From NCBI RefSeq assembly GCF_030409715.1, contig NZ_JAUFQI010000001.1, positions 186,001 through 250,000 on the forward strand: DNA of 64,000 bases. The letters are read 5' to 3'. Position numbers and translations under genes: made by a program. Under the pieces are notes generated by a model. It was not told the DNA's origin. It did no database searches and saw only the letters and a program-made list of their open reading frames with translations. This DNA is from Reinekea marina. Its GTDB lineage: Bacteria > Pseudomonadota > Gammaproteobacteria > Pseudomonadales > Natronospirillaceae. This document shows, piece by piece, positions 1 through 8,278 of this stretch. Within the stretch, counting starts at the first letter, position 1. Every line of letters starts with the position of its first letter.

Positions 1-1738
1 TATACCAGATGCCGACCAAGGCAAAATTTTTAACGAATTTTGGCAGCTTGATAATAGTGAATCTCGCTCGCACAGAGGGCTGGGAATCGGGTTATCGATT
101 GTGAAGAAGTACGTTCACTTACTGGAGGGTGATATCAATGTAACCAGTACCGTGAATAGAGGGTCTAGCTTTAAGCTAACGTTTAAAGCAGAGGCGGGAT
201 CACCTCCTCAAAAGGTGAGTAAATTCGCTGAAATAGTCAGTCCAATTAAAGTGCTTATTGTGGATGACAACGCGACTAGTGCTCAAATCCTTCAATCGAC
301 CATGGGTAAAATTGGTTGGAACGTGACCGTTGCGTCCAACTCCTTTGATGCACTAGAAATTATCCAAACGGCTGTCGCCAAAAAAGAACGATTTGATATT
401 GCGTTGATCGATTGGGTTATGCCTGAAAAGGACGGTTGGGAGCTAGGAAAAGAAATAAAGCAATCGTTAAGCAGCGATGATTTACCGATTTTAATCATGG
501 CCTCAGCCAGAACTCAAGAACAGCTTTATCAGCAATTGGAAAACAACCCAGGAATATTTAACGGTTGCCTAACGAAGCCTATTACACGCACACAAATATT
601 TGATGCTTATATAGATGCCATCCAAACCAAAACGAATCCTATTTTAGTTGAAAAGCCTCTGCCCATGCCAACGGCACCTCTACGGCGAGTGAGGGTGTTA
701 GTGGTTGACGACAACCCGACAAACCAACTGATCGTGAAATCGCTGTTAAAAACTCAGGGGGCCAGCGTGGCCATTGCCGCCAACGGTAAAGAGTGCTTAA
801 AAGAACTCGAAACAACGTTAATGCCTTATGACGCTGTTCTTATGGATATACACATGGCGGGTATGGACGGACTAGAAACCGCCGCTCGAATCAGGCAAAA
901 CGACCTCTACCAAAACATGCCTATTATTCCAATGACCACAAATTTAAAAGATTCGGTTAAGGAGAAATGCCGCCTCTTAGGTATGACGGGCCACATAGAA
1001 AAGCCATTCAGCTTGAAAGACATGGTTAATGAAATACTTAAAGCAAAACGCAAAAATCGCGCGATGGAAGCTCAAGAGAGGGCCTTTAATCAAGCCACTC
1101 CCGTCGGAGGTGGGTTAAGCCCGGCTGCCACGCGTTTTGGATTAGAAAACGACATTGACTTAGCAAGCGCGTTAGTTCGTTTTAACAATATGCCCGAATT
1201 GTACGATAGAGCGCTGCAATTGTTTATTGTCAGCTTAGGTGATTATGCCAACCAGCTCGAAAACAAAGAGCTAACACGCGACGATGTGGTATTAATCTTT
1301 CATACCTTGAAAGGCACTGCCGCTTCGCTAGGTTTTATAAAATTAGCGGAAATGGCTAAATTTGAAGAAAACCAGCTCGCGAAATGGGTCCACCTTGATG
1401 AACGCAACGAAATGCATATGAGCGTTGTGAACCAAATCAAGAGTGCCCAAAATAATGCCATAATGCTAAAAAGTATGTTACAAAGTACGGGCAATGCCTC
1501 TAAAGCAACCAAGCACGAAAGCTTTACCGAAGCATTTAATGAGCTTAAAAATGAAGTATCTAGCTTCAATATGCATGCCATTGATACTTTTCAGAAAATT
1601 ACGGTTCATTTGAAAGACGTATCACCCGACATAACAGATAGCCTCATGAGCGCATTGAATGGGTTAGATTTCAAACGTGCCGAGCAGTTAATGAGTGATT
1701 TAGAAAAGCTATTAAAAGGTTTAGAGAATGGAAAGTAA
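1..1738 (+). CDS. Hybrid sensor histidine kinase, C-terminal part (ATPase end, two REC domains, HPt)
   Basis: Partial: the frame is open from base 2, so the sensor and dimerisation parts lie outside the window. The first codons hold the end of a HATPase_c domain (F-box-like NEFWQL, then a GLGIGL G2 box near base 90). A first receiver follows (about 245-600; VDDN acidic pocket, phospho-acceptor Asp in ALIDWVMP) and a second (about 695-1040; VLVVDDN, VLMDIHM, conserved Lys in EKPF). The C-terminus is an HPt domain with the phospho-histidine in HTLKGTAASLG (codon at 1301). This is a BarA/RpfC-type multistep phosphorelay kinase. It overlaps the next gene by 11 bp, so the GGDEF response regulator is its likely output. 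The first internal ATG is at 101 but is not the true start. Confidence 0.93.
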   Translation, partial: IPDADQGKIFNEFWQLDNSESRSHRGLGIGLSIVKKYVHLLEGDINVTSTVNRGSSFKLTFKAEAGSPPQKVSKFAEIVSPIKVLIVDDNATSAQILQSTMGKIGWNVTVASNSFDALEIIQTAVAKKERFDIALIDWVMPEKDGWELGKEIKQSLSSDDLPILIMASARTQEQLYQQLENNPGIFNGCLTKPITRTQIFDAYIDAIQTKTNPILVEKPLPMPTAPLRRVRVLVVDDNPTNQLIVKSLLKTQGASVAIAANGKECLKELETTLMPYDAVLMDIHMAGMDGLETAARIRQNDLYQNMPIIPMTTNLKDSVKEKCRLLGMTGHIEKPFSLKDMVNEILKAKRKNRAMEAQERAFNQATPVGGGLSPAATRFGLENDIDLASALVRFNNMPELYDRALQLFIVSLGDYANQLENKELTRDDVVLIFHTLKGTAASLGFIKLAEMAKFEENQLAKWVHLDERNEMHMSVVNQIKSAQNNAIMLKSMLQSTGNASKATKHESFTEAFNELKNEVSSFNMHAIDTFQKITVHLKDVSPDITDSLMSALNGLDFKRAEQLMSDLEKLLKGLENGK

Positions 1739-2675
1739 GAAAATCGAGGATTTTTCCGAAGTAGATTTATCAACCGCAAAGATATTGGTTGTCGACGATC
1801 AACCGATAAATATCCAAGCTGTTTACAACATACTCTCCGATTCTTATACCGTACTCGCGGCCACAAGTGGCCCGGCTGCTCTTGAAGTATGCAACGAGGT
1901 ACTTCCAGATCTAATTTTGCTCGACGTGCTAATGCCTGGTATGGACGGATTAGAACTGTGCGATCAGCTAAAACAGGATGACGCTACTCGAGACATCCCG
2001 ATAATCTTTGTAACTTCCTTTAATGAACAACACGAAGAAGATGAATGCTGGAGCCGCGGCGGTGTCGACTTCATCATGAAGCCTGTCAACCCGATGACGT
2101 TAAAAAACCGTGTCAAGGCACATTTAACCCTAAAGGCACAAAAAGACATGCTGCATAAGCTGGTTTTTGTGGATGGCCTTACGGGTACTTTTAACCGCCG
2201 CTATTTAGACTTGCACCTTGATCGCGTTAAGAATGAAGCAAGCCGAACAAAGCATGACGCGGGCTGTTTAATGGTCGATATAGACCACTTTAAAGCATTT
2301 AATGATGACTATGGCCATATTGAGGGCGATCAAGCGCTCATCTCAACGGCCAATCTAATTCGAAAAGCTTTATTGAGACCAACTGACTTTGTGGCGCGCT
2401 ATGGTGGTGAAGAATTTGCCGTCATTTTACCCGATACCGATTTACCAGGGACACTTGAAGTAGCCAATCGTATAAAATCGGCCTTTGATTCTGAAAAAAT
2501 CACCAACAGTGAAGGTACCAGCAACCCAATAACCGTAAGCATTGGCGCTTCGACAATACTTTCATGTAGCAATGTTGAAATTATTGAATGTTCAGATACA
2601 TACCTATACGAAGCTAAGAATCGTGGGCGCGATCAAATATATCATCCTTCTCTAGAAAGCCCGGATATCTCTTAA
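1728..2675 (+). CDS. Response regulator with REC and GGDEF domains (diguanylate cyclase)
   Basis: 315 aa. An N-terminal receiver (residues about 18-135; VVDDQ pocket, Asp in ILLDVLMPGMDG, Lys in MKPV) is followed by a GGDEF domain (about 150-310) with an intact GGEEF signature. An RxxD inhibitory site (RPTD) lies five residues before it, so the enzyme should be active and product-inhibited by c-di-GMP. PleD/WspR-like. The ATG overlaps the end of the upstream hybrid kinase, which suggests translational coupling and a kinase-to-c-di-GMP output module. Confidence 0.93.
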   Translation: MESKKIEDFSEVDLSTAKILVVDDQPINIQAVYNILSDSYTVLAATSGPAALEVCNEVLPDLILLDVLMPGMDGLELCDQLKQDDATRDIPIIFVTSFNEQHEEDECWSRGGVDFIMKPVNPMTLKNRVKAHLTLKAQKDMLHKLVFVDGLTGTFNRRYLDLHLDRVKNEASRTKHDAGCLMVDIDHFKAFNDDYGHIEGDQALISTANLIRKALLRPTDFVARYGGEEFAVILPDTDLPGTLEVANRIKSAFDSEKITNSEGTSNPITVSIGASTILSCSNVEIIECSDTYLYEAKNRGRDQIYHPSLESPDIS

Positions 2676-2679
2676 AAGT

Positions 2680-3318
2680 TCAACCTTTTTGATACTCATT
2701 AAACCCAAGGCCAGAAATGACCTTGGGTTTAATTTTTAATGCCCTTGTAGAACGAGTTTTAGATTGCTTAGCTGAAGATACATGTAAAAAATAGGAACGT
2801 TGACGACCCGGTGTTAACTGTTCGAACGCTTCAAAAAACTCAGGGTCAGATTCAAGCGCCACTAGCAACTCTTCTGGCATGACATATTTTTCGGTATTCT
2901 TTTCAACTTTTTTTCCTGCTCTTACTAACTCAATGCCTTCTTGAATGTAGCCTGCAAGTACATTTTTGTACTTTTTAATGTCGTCTACACTGGTAAACTT
3001 TGCCACTCGGCCCGACTCTGAATTGGGGCCCGGTTTATGTAATATATTTTCTGGGTCTTTTAATAAGGAGCCTTTAAAAAAAGTCATGATAGCGTGCTGT
3101 TTAAACGCACTGACAATAACAATATTAGTACCTTGGTAGGTATAGCAAGGCTGGCTCCATTTCAATTCTTCTACCAGCCCAGCACTCAATGCTATTTGCC
3201 GTAGCATGGCCAGTTCCTGTGCCCAGGTATGTACTTTGCAATCTGGTGTGCTGCCTTTTTCACAACGACCACAACCAATCGTAAAATACTCTTCAATGGT
3301 GGTGATTTTCTTTTTCAT
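2680..3318 (-). CDS. YdeI/OmpD-associated family protein with DUF1801 domain
   Basis: 212 aa. The N-terminal two thirds (about 20-125) matches the DUF1801 fold (ELKWSQPCYTYQGTNIV, then FFKGSLLKDP). The C-terminus (about 140-205) has the YdeI-type region (MPEELLVALESDPEFFEAFEQLTPGRQRSY followed by a Lys/Arg-rich helix; split here only by domain). The molecular function of the family is not established. It is last in a co-oriented run of small accessory genes and convergent with the c-di-GMP operon, whose terminator overlaps its 3' end. Confidence 0.85.
   Translation of the reverse strand: MKKKITTIEEYFTIGCGRCEKGSTPDCKVHTWAQELAMLRQIALSAGLVEELKWSQPCYTYQGTNIVIVSAFKQHAIMTFFKGSLLKDPENILHKPGPNSESGRVAKFTSVDDIKKYKNVLAGYIQEGIELVRAGKKVEKNTEKYVMPEELLVALESDPEFFEAFEQLTPGRQRSYFLHVSSAKQSKTRSTRALKIKPKVISGLGFNEYQKG
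2701..2737 (+). terminator. Intrinsic terminator of the kinase/GGDEF operon, inside an antisense CDS
   Basis: AAACCCAAGG (2701-2710) and CCTTGGGTTT (2721-2730) form a perfect 10-bp stem with a 10-nt loop, followed by AATTTTT. It lies 25 bp after the GGDEF stop codon but within the 3' coding end of the convergent YdeI-like gene. Confidence 0.75.
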
Positions 3319-3363
3319 GGCGGTGTGACTCTGCTACTTGTTTTATTAAAGCGGAAGAAAGGC

Positions 3364-3396
3364 ATTGAATGGCGCATTGTAAAAGCGCCGTTCAAT
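3364..3396. repeat. Inverted repeat between YCII and YdeI genes
   Basis: ATTGAA-T-GGCGC (3364-3375) and GCGCC-G-TTCAAT (3385-3396) form a 12-bp stem with one G-T wobble and a 9-nt loop. No T-run follows on either strand, so this is a stem-loop of unknown role (possible mRNA stabiliser or weak terminator), not a clear intrinsic terminator. Confidence 0.5.
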
Positions 3397-3415
3397 ACCT
3401 TAATGGGGTGTAAGT

Positions 3416-3742
3416 TTAAGCTTGAGACATATCAAACACTTGAGCTACCTCGACACTTCCGCCTGCGTCTAAAATAGGACATTTACTGGCCAATTCGGCG
3501 GACGCTTCGGCATCGCTAGCTTTAAAGACACCGTATCCGGTCACAGGGTTACTGCCACCGTCGTTTGTCACTTTTCCACCGGCATGCACGGTTATGTTTG
3601 GTCCAACAGGGTTACCCCCATCTACAACCGCGTTACCCATTCCTTCATACCATTGTTGCCAAGCTTTAATAGTGCTTTGAAATTCTTCTTCAGATTCTGG
3701 CTCTTTGCCGCCATGGTATACAAATAGATAGTTATTCATCAT
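3416..3742 (-). CDS. YCII-related domain protein
   Basis: 108 aa. Opens with the typical YCII-family beta strand (NNYLFVYHGG), followed by a helix with WQQWYEGMGNAVVDGG and a central GYGVFKASDAEASAELA segment. These small ferredoxin-like-fold proteins often occur near ECF sigma factors and AHSA1/DUF1801 genes; their substrate is unknown. SD-like GGAG precedes the ATG at 3742. A neighbour of other families with the same distribution (DUF1761, DUF1801). Confidence 0.85.
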   Translation of the reverse strand: MMNNYLFVYHGGKEPESEEEFQSTIKAWQQWYEGMGNAVVDGGNPVGPNITVHAGGKVTNDGGSNPVTGYGVFKASDAEASAELASKCPILDAGGSVEVAQVFDMSQA

Positions 3743-3781
3743 GAATGCTCCAAAATATGATTAACGTTTAGGATACGGGCT

Positions 3782-4186
3782 TTAATGCCACGCTCCTACG
3801 ATGCCACCGACAAGTGTAAAAGTGACGATGTGGTAACCGGCGTTAATGGCATACAGGGCTAAAGATCGACGTTCAAATAAATCATTAATGGCAAATGCCA
3901 TCGCCACCCAACCAAAACCCGTTATAAAACCATAAAACACACCCGAACCGAATGTGCTGCTCGGACCTAAGAACATGGCTAAATTAAATGCAATGACCAA
4001 GCTGGCTAAAAAAGCGAGCCCGAATACCTTTTTCATATCAACTTCGGCGATGGATTCTTCCGTGAGGCCCGCTTCAGCCATCCAACGCTTTCCAAAGCCT
4101 ATTGGTGAATACCAGACACCGCCTATTACAAAGCTTGATGCCGCGGCGACAAAAATTGCGAGTATGTTGAGTTGAGATATGTCCAT
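3782..4186 (-). CDS. DUF1761 family four-helix membrane protein
   Basis: 134 aa with about four hydrophobic segments (near residues 7-27, 52-72, 80-104 and 111-131). The N-terminal signature GGVWYSPIGFGKRWM is typical of DUF1761 integral membrane proteins. Function unknown. SD GGAAG precedes the ATG at 4186. Same transcriptional direction as its small neighbours. Confidence 0.85.
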   Translation of the reverse strand: MDISQLNILAIFVAAASSFVIGGVWYSPIGFGKRWMAEAGLTEESIAEVDMKKVFGLAFLASLVIAFNLAMFLGPSSTFGSGVFYGFITGFGWVAMAFAINDLFERRSLALYAINAGYHIVTFTLVGGIVGAWH

Positions 4187-4246
4187 TTCTGCTTCCTTTT
4201 TTTTGTTTTTTTAAGTTAAGCACGGTATGAGGTTTGCCTTAAGAAA

Positions 4247-4672
4247 CTACTTCTTGCGCATATTGGCGAGATAATCCGCTCTTACGATCTCGGTTAAAAT
4301 GTTTAAATCGACATCGTCTAATTTATTGATATAAAGGCACGCAACGGATTTCTTATACTTTCCTAACCGTTCGTACAGACTAGCAGCCCCTTCAAATTTG
4401 TCACCCACATACAGCGTCAAATTTGCTTTTCGGGGTGAAAAGGCTGTCACAGGCATAATGCCAGAGCGACCACTGTCGTAATGAAATTCCATTTGCCCGA
4501 AGCCAATAATAGATGGCCCCCACATAACGGCCTCTTGCCCTGTAACATTGGTAAATAGTTCTAACAGTACTTCTGCATCGGCTAAACGACGTTTCACCGT
4601 AACCGTTTTTAAGAACTCAGAGACGGGTACATCGGTGGGCTGGGTTTTATTTGTAGTCATAAACACATCCAA
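4247..4672 (-). CDS. DUF1801 domain protein
   Basis: 141 aa. MWGPSIIGFGQMEFHYDSGRSG and the following FSPRKANLTLYVG are hallmarks of the single-domain DUF1801 family (split here by domain); a C-terminal CLYINKLDDVDLNIL strand-helix follows. Function unknown; possibly small-ligand or iron binding. It is the second DUF1801-type protein within 2 kb, but it is too diverged from the YdeI-like one to look like a recent duplication. Confidence 0.88.
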   Translation of the reverse strand: MDVFMTTNKTQPTDVPVSEFLKTVTVKRRLADAEVLLELFTNVTGQEAVMWGPSIIGFGQMEFHYDSGRSGIMPVTAFSPRKANLTLYVGDKFEGAASLYERLGKYKKSVACLYINKLDDVDLNILTEIVRADYLANMRKK

Positions 4673-4689
4673 AATCAGAAAGAGCTATT

Positions 4690-4715
4690 AACGTTGATGC
4701 ATACGACTCAACGTT
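4690..4715. repeat. Inverted repeat AACGTTGA/TCAACGTT
   Basis: A perfect 8-bp inverted repeat with a 10-nt loop lies immediately 3' of the GNAT gene and upstream of the DUF1801 gene. The motif AACGTT recurs about 20-30 bp upstream of the YCII, DUF1801, GNAT and aldo/keto reductase genes. See findings; role unknown. Confidence 0.5.
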
Positions 4716-5305
4716 TAGCGATAACGGGCTAGTTTGCTTGCTAAACTGCACTTAACCGCCGGCCATTCATGGTCAATGATCGAAAATACGACGGTGTCTC
4801 GATAAATTCCCTCGGGCGATTTTTGATGGTTTCGTAGCACGCCATCTTGTTTAGCGCCTAAACGTGCAATGGCTTGCCTTGAGGCCAAATTATGCCAGTG
4901 CGTTCTAAACTCTACAGCAATAGCCTCTAAGGTTTCAAATGCATGGGTGAGCAGCAGTTGCTTGCACTCGGTATTTACGGATGAACGTTGGAAGCTTTTT
5001 GCATACCAAGTATAGCCTATTTCAACCCGCTGATTTTTTAAATCTGCATTGCAAAACCGAGTAGAACCTATAACTGTATTAGTGGCGCGGTCAATAACCA
5101 CAAATGGCAAAGCTACGCCTTTTTCTTGATCAAGTAGGGCTTGTTTTACATAGGCGGAGGCCGATTCTTTACTGGGCACCCCGGTAAACCATAGCTCCCA
5201 GAGACAGCCATCAGCGGCGGCTTGAACCAGTGCTTCAATGTGCGTTTCGCGCAAGGGTATTAAAATGACAGATCTAGAGACTAACTCAACTTCTTGTAAC
5301 CACAT
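4715..5305 (-). CDS. GNAT N-acetyltransferase, RimJ/RimL-like
   Basis: 196 aa. The Acetyltransf_3-like layout is clear: early LIPLRETHIEALVQAA, central VVIDRATNTVIGSTRF, VEIGYTWYAKSFQRSSVNTECK (acetyl-CoA-binding region, here without a canonical RxxGxG/A), then FRTHWHNLASRQAIARLGAKQDGVLR. Similar proteins acetylate ribosomal protein N-termini or small amines; the substrate cannot be told. Start ATG at 5305 with AAGGATG upstream. Confidence 0.87.
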   Translation of the reverse strand: MWLQEVELVSRSVILIPLRETHIEALVQAAADGCLWELWFTGVPSKESASAYVKQALLDQEKGVALPFVVIDRATNTVIGSTRFCNADLKNQRVEIGYTWYAKSFQRSSVNTECKQLLLTHAFETLEAIAVEFRTHWHNLASRQAIARLGAKQDGVLRNHQKSPEGIYRDTVVFSIIDHEWPAVKCSLASKLARYR

Positions 5306-5375
5306 AACAACATCCTTGAAAGAACGTTACATAAAGGCGGCTGGCATGTGCTAACCGCCATATCCTAATCAATGA

Positions 5376-6371
5376 TTAACGACCAAATCTATCCGCCGCT
5401 GCAGGCTTATTGTTTACGATGCCTTCAATTCTCGCCATAATTTCAGGGGTTAGTTTCGCCAACGAATCCATCGCGTTTAAGTTATCTTCAAGTTGCGACA
5501 AGCGTGAAGCGCCTAATATTACGGTACTAACATTGGGGTTCTTTAAACACCAAGCAATCGATAAGTGGGCCATACTAATGCCTATCTCATTTGATAACTC
5601 GGTTAATTGCTTAATTTTGGACAGCTTTAACTTACCTTCTTCGCTCATCCAAAGATCACGCAACCACTCGTAGCCCGGTAGATTTAATCGGCTGTCATCT
5701 GGAATGCCTTCATTGTACTTTCCTGTTAGCATGCCGCTCGCCAAGGGAGACCAGATAGTGGTGCCCATAGCATATTCTTCATACAACGGCGTAAACTCAC
5801 CATCAACTTTATCACGGTGCAATAAGTTGTATTGTGGCTGCTCCATGGTCGGCGGTGTAAGATGCTCTTGTCGAGCAATGGCATGAGCCTGCGTGATTTG
5901 CTGCGCATTCCATTCTGAGGTTCCCCAATACATCACCTTACCTTGCTGAACTAGGTTATGCATAGCTCGTACGGTTTCTTCAATAGGTGTGTCAACATCA
6001 GGGCGGTGGCAAAAGTACATATCTAAATAATCAACATGCAATCGTTTCAGAGCTGCATCACAGGCATCGCGTACGTGTTTTGCACTGAGCCCCATTTGCA
6101 TTTGCTGATCGCCGCCCCAAAATACTTTGGAGGACACCGCAAAAGTATCACGTGCTAAGCCTAAACCACTGATGGCATCACCCATAATTTTTTCAGACTC
6201 ACCAGCCTCGTACCCTTCGGCATTGTCAAAAAAATTAACGCCGCCATCGTAAGCTGTTTTTAATAATTTCTTTGCATCACTGGTATTCACTTGTTTGCCA
6301 AAGGTCACCCAAGATCCAAGCGACAATGCGGATACTTTTAACCCGGCTTTTCCCAATCGACGATATTCCAT
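5376..6371 (-). CDS. Aldo/keto reductase (K+ channel beta-subunit-like)
   Basis: 331 aa, full length for the family. The NADPH-dependent AKR tetrad is visible: Asp and Tyr in FFDNAEGYEAGESE, Lys in AVSSKVFWGG, His in MYFCHRPD. The C-terminal nucleotide-binding signature is TVILGASRLSQLEDNL. Closest in style to the AKR6/YghZ group acting on aldehydes such as methylglyoxal. SD GGGAG precedes the ATG. First gene of the co-oriented small-gene run. Confidence 0.92.
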   Translation of the reverse strand: MEYRRLGKAGLKVSALSLGSWVTFGKQVNTSDAKKLLKTAYDGGVNFFDNAEGYEAGESEKIMGDAISGLGLARDTFAVSSKVFWGGDQQMQMGLSAKHVRDACDAALKRLHVDYLDMYFCHRPDVDTPIEETVRAMHNLVQQGKVMYWGTSEWNAQQITQAHAIARQEHLTPPTMEQPQYNLLHRDKVDGEFTPLYEEYAMGTTIWSPLASGMLTGKYNEGIPDDSRLNLPGYEWLRDLWMSEEGKLKLSKIKQLTELSNEIGISMAHLSIAWCLKNPNVSTVILGASRLSQLEDNLNAMDSLAKLTPEIMARIEGIVNNKPAAADRFGR

Positions 6372-6449
6372 AACAATTCTCCCAAAGGTATAAAAGGCTC
6401 AAGACAACCAACGTTGCCTTGAGATATTCAGTAAGGTGCTTTGATTATT

Positions 6450-6911
6450 TTAGTGAGACATGCTCATGTTATTCCCCTGCATCACCTCAAGTTGCACGGT
6501 GATGTCACCTGCATGCTCAAAGGTCAGCGTTACAGAATAAGCTTCGCCCACTTCAAAGTTTTTACTTAAACCCATAAACATTAAATGGTAGCCTCCCGGA
6601 GCGAACGTAACCATGCCATTCGCGGGAATAACGACACCCTTTTTTTGGTGCTCCATACGCATGATGCCATTGTCTTCAAACGACTGATGTACTTCTAATT
6701 TTTTGGCAAAGTCACCGCTTACACTTAAGAGTATGTCGTCATCATTGCTGTGATTGTGAAGCACCATAAAGCCGGCTGAAGGTGCACCAGGAGCACTGGC
6801 TCTTGCCCAAGCGGATTCAACGGCTATAGCGTGTTGAGTGGAGCCATGAGCCCACAATCCAACAGATGAAAGGCAAAACGCGGCTACTAATAAACTGTGT
6901 AAAAACTTCAT
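6450..6911 (-). CDS. PCu(A)C family periplasmic copper chaperone
   Basis: 153 aa with an N-terminal signal peptide (hydrophobic to about residue 20, cut near LWA-HG). The copper motif H-Mx(n)H-x-M is present: MVLHNHS, then M-R-M-E-H, then GYHLMFMGL. These proteins carry Cu(I) to the CuA/CuB centres of cytochrome oxidase in the periplasm. His-rich ends (HGSTQH, MSMSH) may add copper sites. The next gene upstream looks like a DUF2946 copper-associated protein, and the pair fits a copper-handling unit. Confidence 0.92.
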   Translation of the reverse strand: MKFLHSLLVAAFCLSSVGLWAHGSTQHAIAVESAWARASAPGAPSAGFMVLHNHSNDDDILLSVSGDFAKKLEVHQSFEDNGIMRMEHQKKGVVIPANGMVTFAPGGYHLMFMGLSKNFEVGEAYSVTLTFEHAGDITVQLEVMQGNNMSMSH

Positions 6912-6991
6912 TCTATATTTCCTATTTATATCTTAATTCAGGCAGCATCACTACTGCCAACAAAAGCTCTTTCTTTACTGATCATGTTGAA

Positions 6992-7333
6992 TTAAGAAAC
7001 GAATGGCGGCGCTCTGGAGTGATAGCGATGAAAGCTAGGTTGGCTAAAGCGACTTGCTTGAATCAGGCTCGTGGCACTAATAGAGGCTTCAGGAGAGTTA
7101 TAGTCTAAGGTATCGGGGCTAATTACAGCGCTTAAACAGACACATGCACTCTGGCTCTTATTAGCCTCAGATCCTATCAACTGTACCCATTGAGCCCCTT
7201 TTGCGGTACAAAGGCGCAGAAAGCCCTCATCCGACTGAGCGAATGAGGTAGCAATGGGTGCGAAGGTTAAAATCAGCCAAGCAAAGAAACCTAACCAATA
7301 ACCTTTGAGTTGTTGTGAAAAAGATAAGGTCAT
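6992..7333 (-). CDS. DUF2946-like small exported protein
   Basis: 113 aa. A single N-terminal hydrophobic segment (about residues 11-32), a central Cys pair in SACVCLSAV, and a C-terminus running into the RAPPF motif that is characteristic of DUF2946 proteins. Function unknown; the family occurs beside copper-resistance and PCu(A)C genes, as here. The assignment rests on the layout and the C-terminal motif. Confidence 0.65.
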   Translation of the reverse strand: MTLSFSQQLKGYWLGFFAWLILTFAPIATSFAQSDEGFLRLCTAKGAQWVQLIGSEANKSQSACVCLSAVISPDTLDYNSPEASISATSLIQASRFSQPSFHRYHSRAPPFVS

Positions 7334-7380
7334 TTTTGCAGTCTAAAACTTAGCCCAAAAACACGCAAGGCCAGCTTCTC

Positions 7381-8244
7381 TTAATTTGTTAAAATATACA
7401 GCCCAAACTCACCACACGACTGATACCCTATTTTTTCATAGGCTTTCTGAGCGGCGATATTTTGTTCGTCCGTGAATAGAATTGAGCGGCTAAAACCATC
7501 TTCTCGCGCTGTTATTAATGCCGCTGCAACGGCGCATTGCGCATACCCACGACCTCTTAACTGAATAGGCGTCCATACGGCTCCTATTTGAACAAAAGGG
7601 TGTGTTTTTGCGTTATAGGAGGCGGTGGCAACCGGCTCATCATTGTGAGTAATAACAAAAGTCATCTGATTATTAATTTTTGACAACGTTGATTGAGTTG
7701 TTTCTTCTACTAAGGCCTCATTTTTTACAGCACCCAATGCTTCAATGTTGTAATCGACCATCCAAGGCACTAGATATTCCAGATCGTCAAGTGTTGCTAA
7801 GCGCCACTGAATTTGGTTCTCATTGATAAGCGTCGGCGTTTGTAGGGCAGATAAATCTAGTTCATAAAGACGCTCTTTTGAGCTAATACTATAGGCTCTT
7901 GCGTTTGGTTGTTGATCGTATTTAGCTTTCAATAGTTGGCACAAATCTTCTCGCCCAATAAAGCCATTAATCTTTGTAAACTCCGTTCCAAACCGAACCC
8001 AAAGCTCTTCTATTGCGTCAGCATCGCCTTGAAACATTAAATTTCCATTCCAATACTGCACAAGAACCGCTATTAACTGCGCGCCATCAAATGCACCATA
8101 GTATCTACCTTCAAACATTGCACCGCTGTAGTTAATTTGTGTTTGCTCTATATTACTGAGCATAAACAAACTCGTACTGGCGTTTTTTTTCAGTAAGGTT
8201 TGTAATGCTTCTTGATCATTATTGTTGAGTATTCGGAAGTTCAA
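7381..8244 (-). CDS. GNAT family N-acetyltransferase (two-lobed)
   Basis: 287 aa. The C-terminal half (about 145-285) is a GNAT domain with VQIGAVWTPIQLRGRGYAQ (acetyl-CoA-binding RGRGYA loop) and a terminal NIAAQKAYEKIGY. The N-terminal half (about 1-130) is a diverged GNAT-like or regulatory lobe. Resembles two-domain acetyltransferases such as MshD-type or DUF4081-containing proteins; substrate unknown. Confidence 0.85.
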   Translation of the reverse strand: MNFRILNNNDQEALQTLLKKNASTSLFMLSNIEQTQINYSGAMFEGRYYGAFDGAQLIAVLVQYWNGNLMFQGDADAIEELWVRFGTEFTKINGFIGREDLCQLLKAKYDQQPNARAYSISSKERLYELDLSALQTPTLINENQIQWRLATLDDLEYLVPWMVDYNIEALGAVKNEALVEETTQSTLSKINNQMTFVITHNDEPVATASYNAKTHPFVQIGAVWTPIQLRGRGYAQCAVAAALITAREDGFSRSILFTDEQNIAAQKAYEKIGYQSCGEFGLYILTN

Positions 8245-8278
8245 AATTTTCTCCAGCGAGCTTTTCAGTTAAATAACT

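Noticed and set aside
2680..6440. Integron cassette array
   Set aside because: Small co-oriented genes and AACGTT hairpins suggested attC sites, but the junctions do not fit RYYYAAC/GTTRRRY, and there is no integrase or long attC palindrome.
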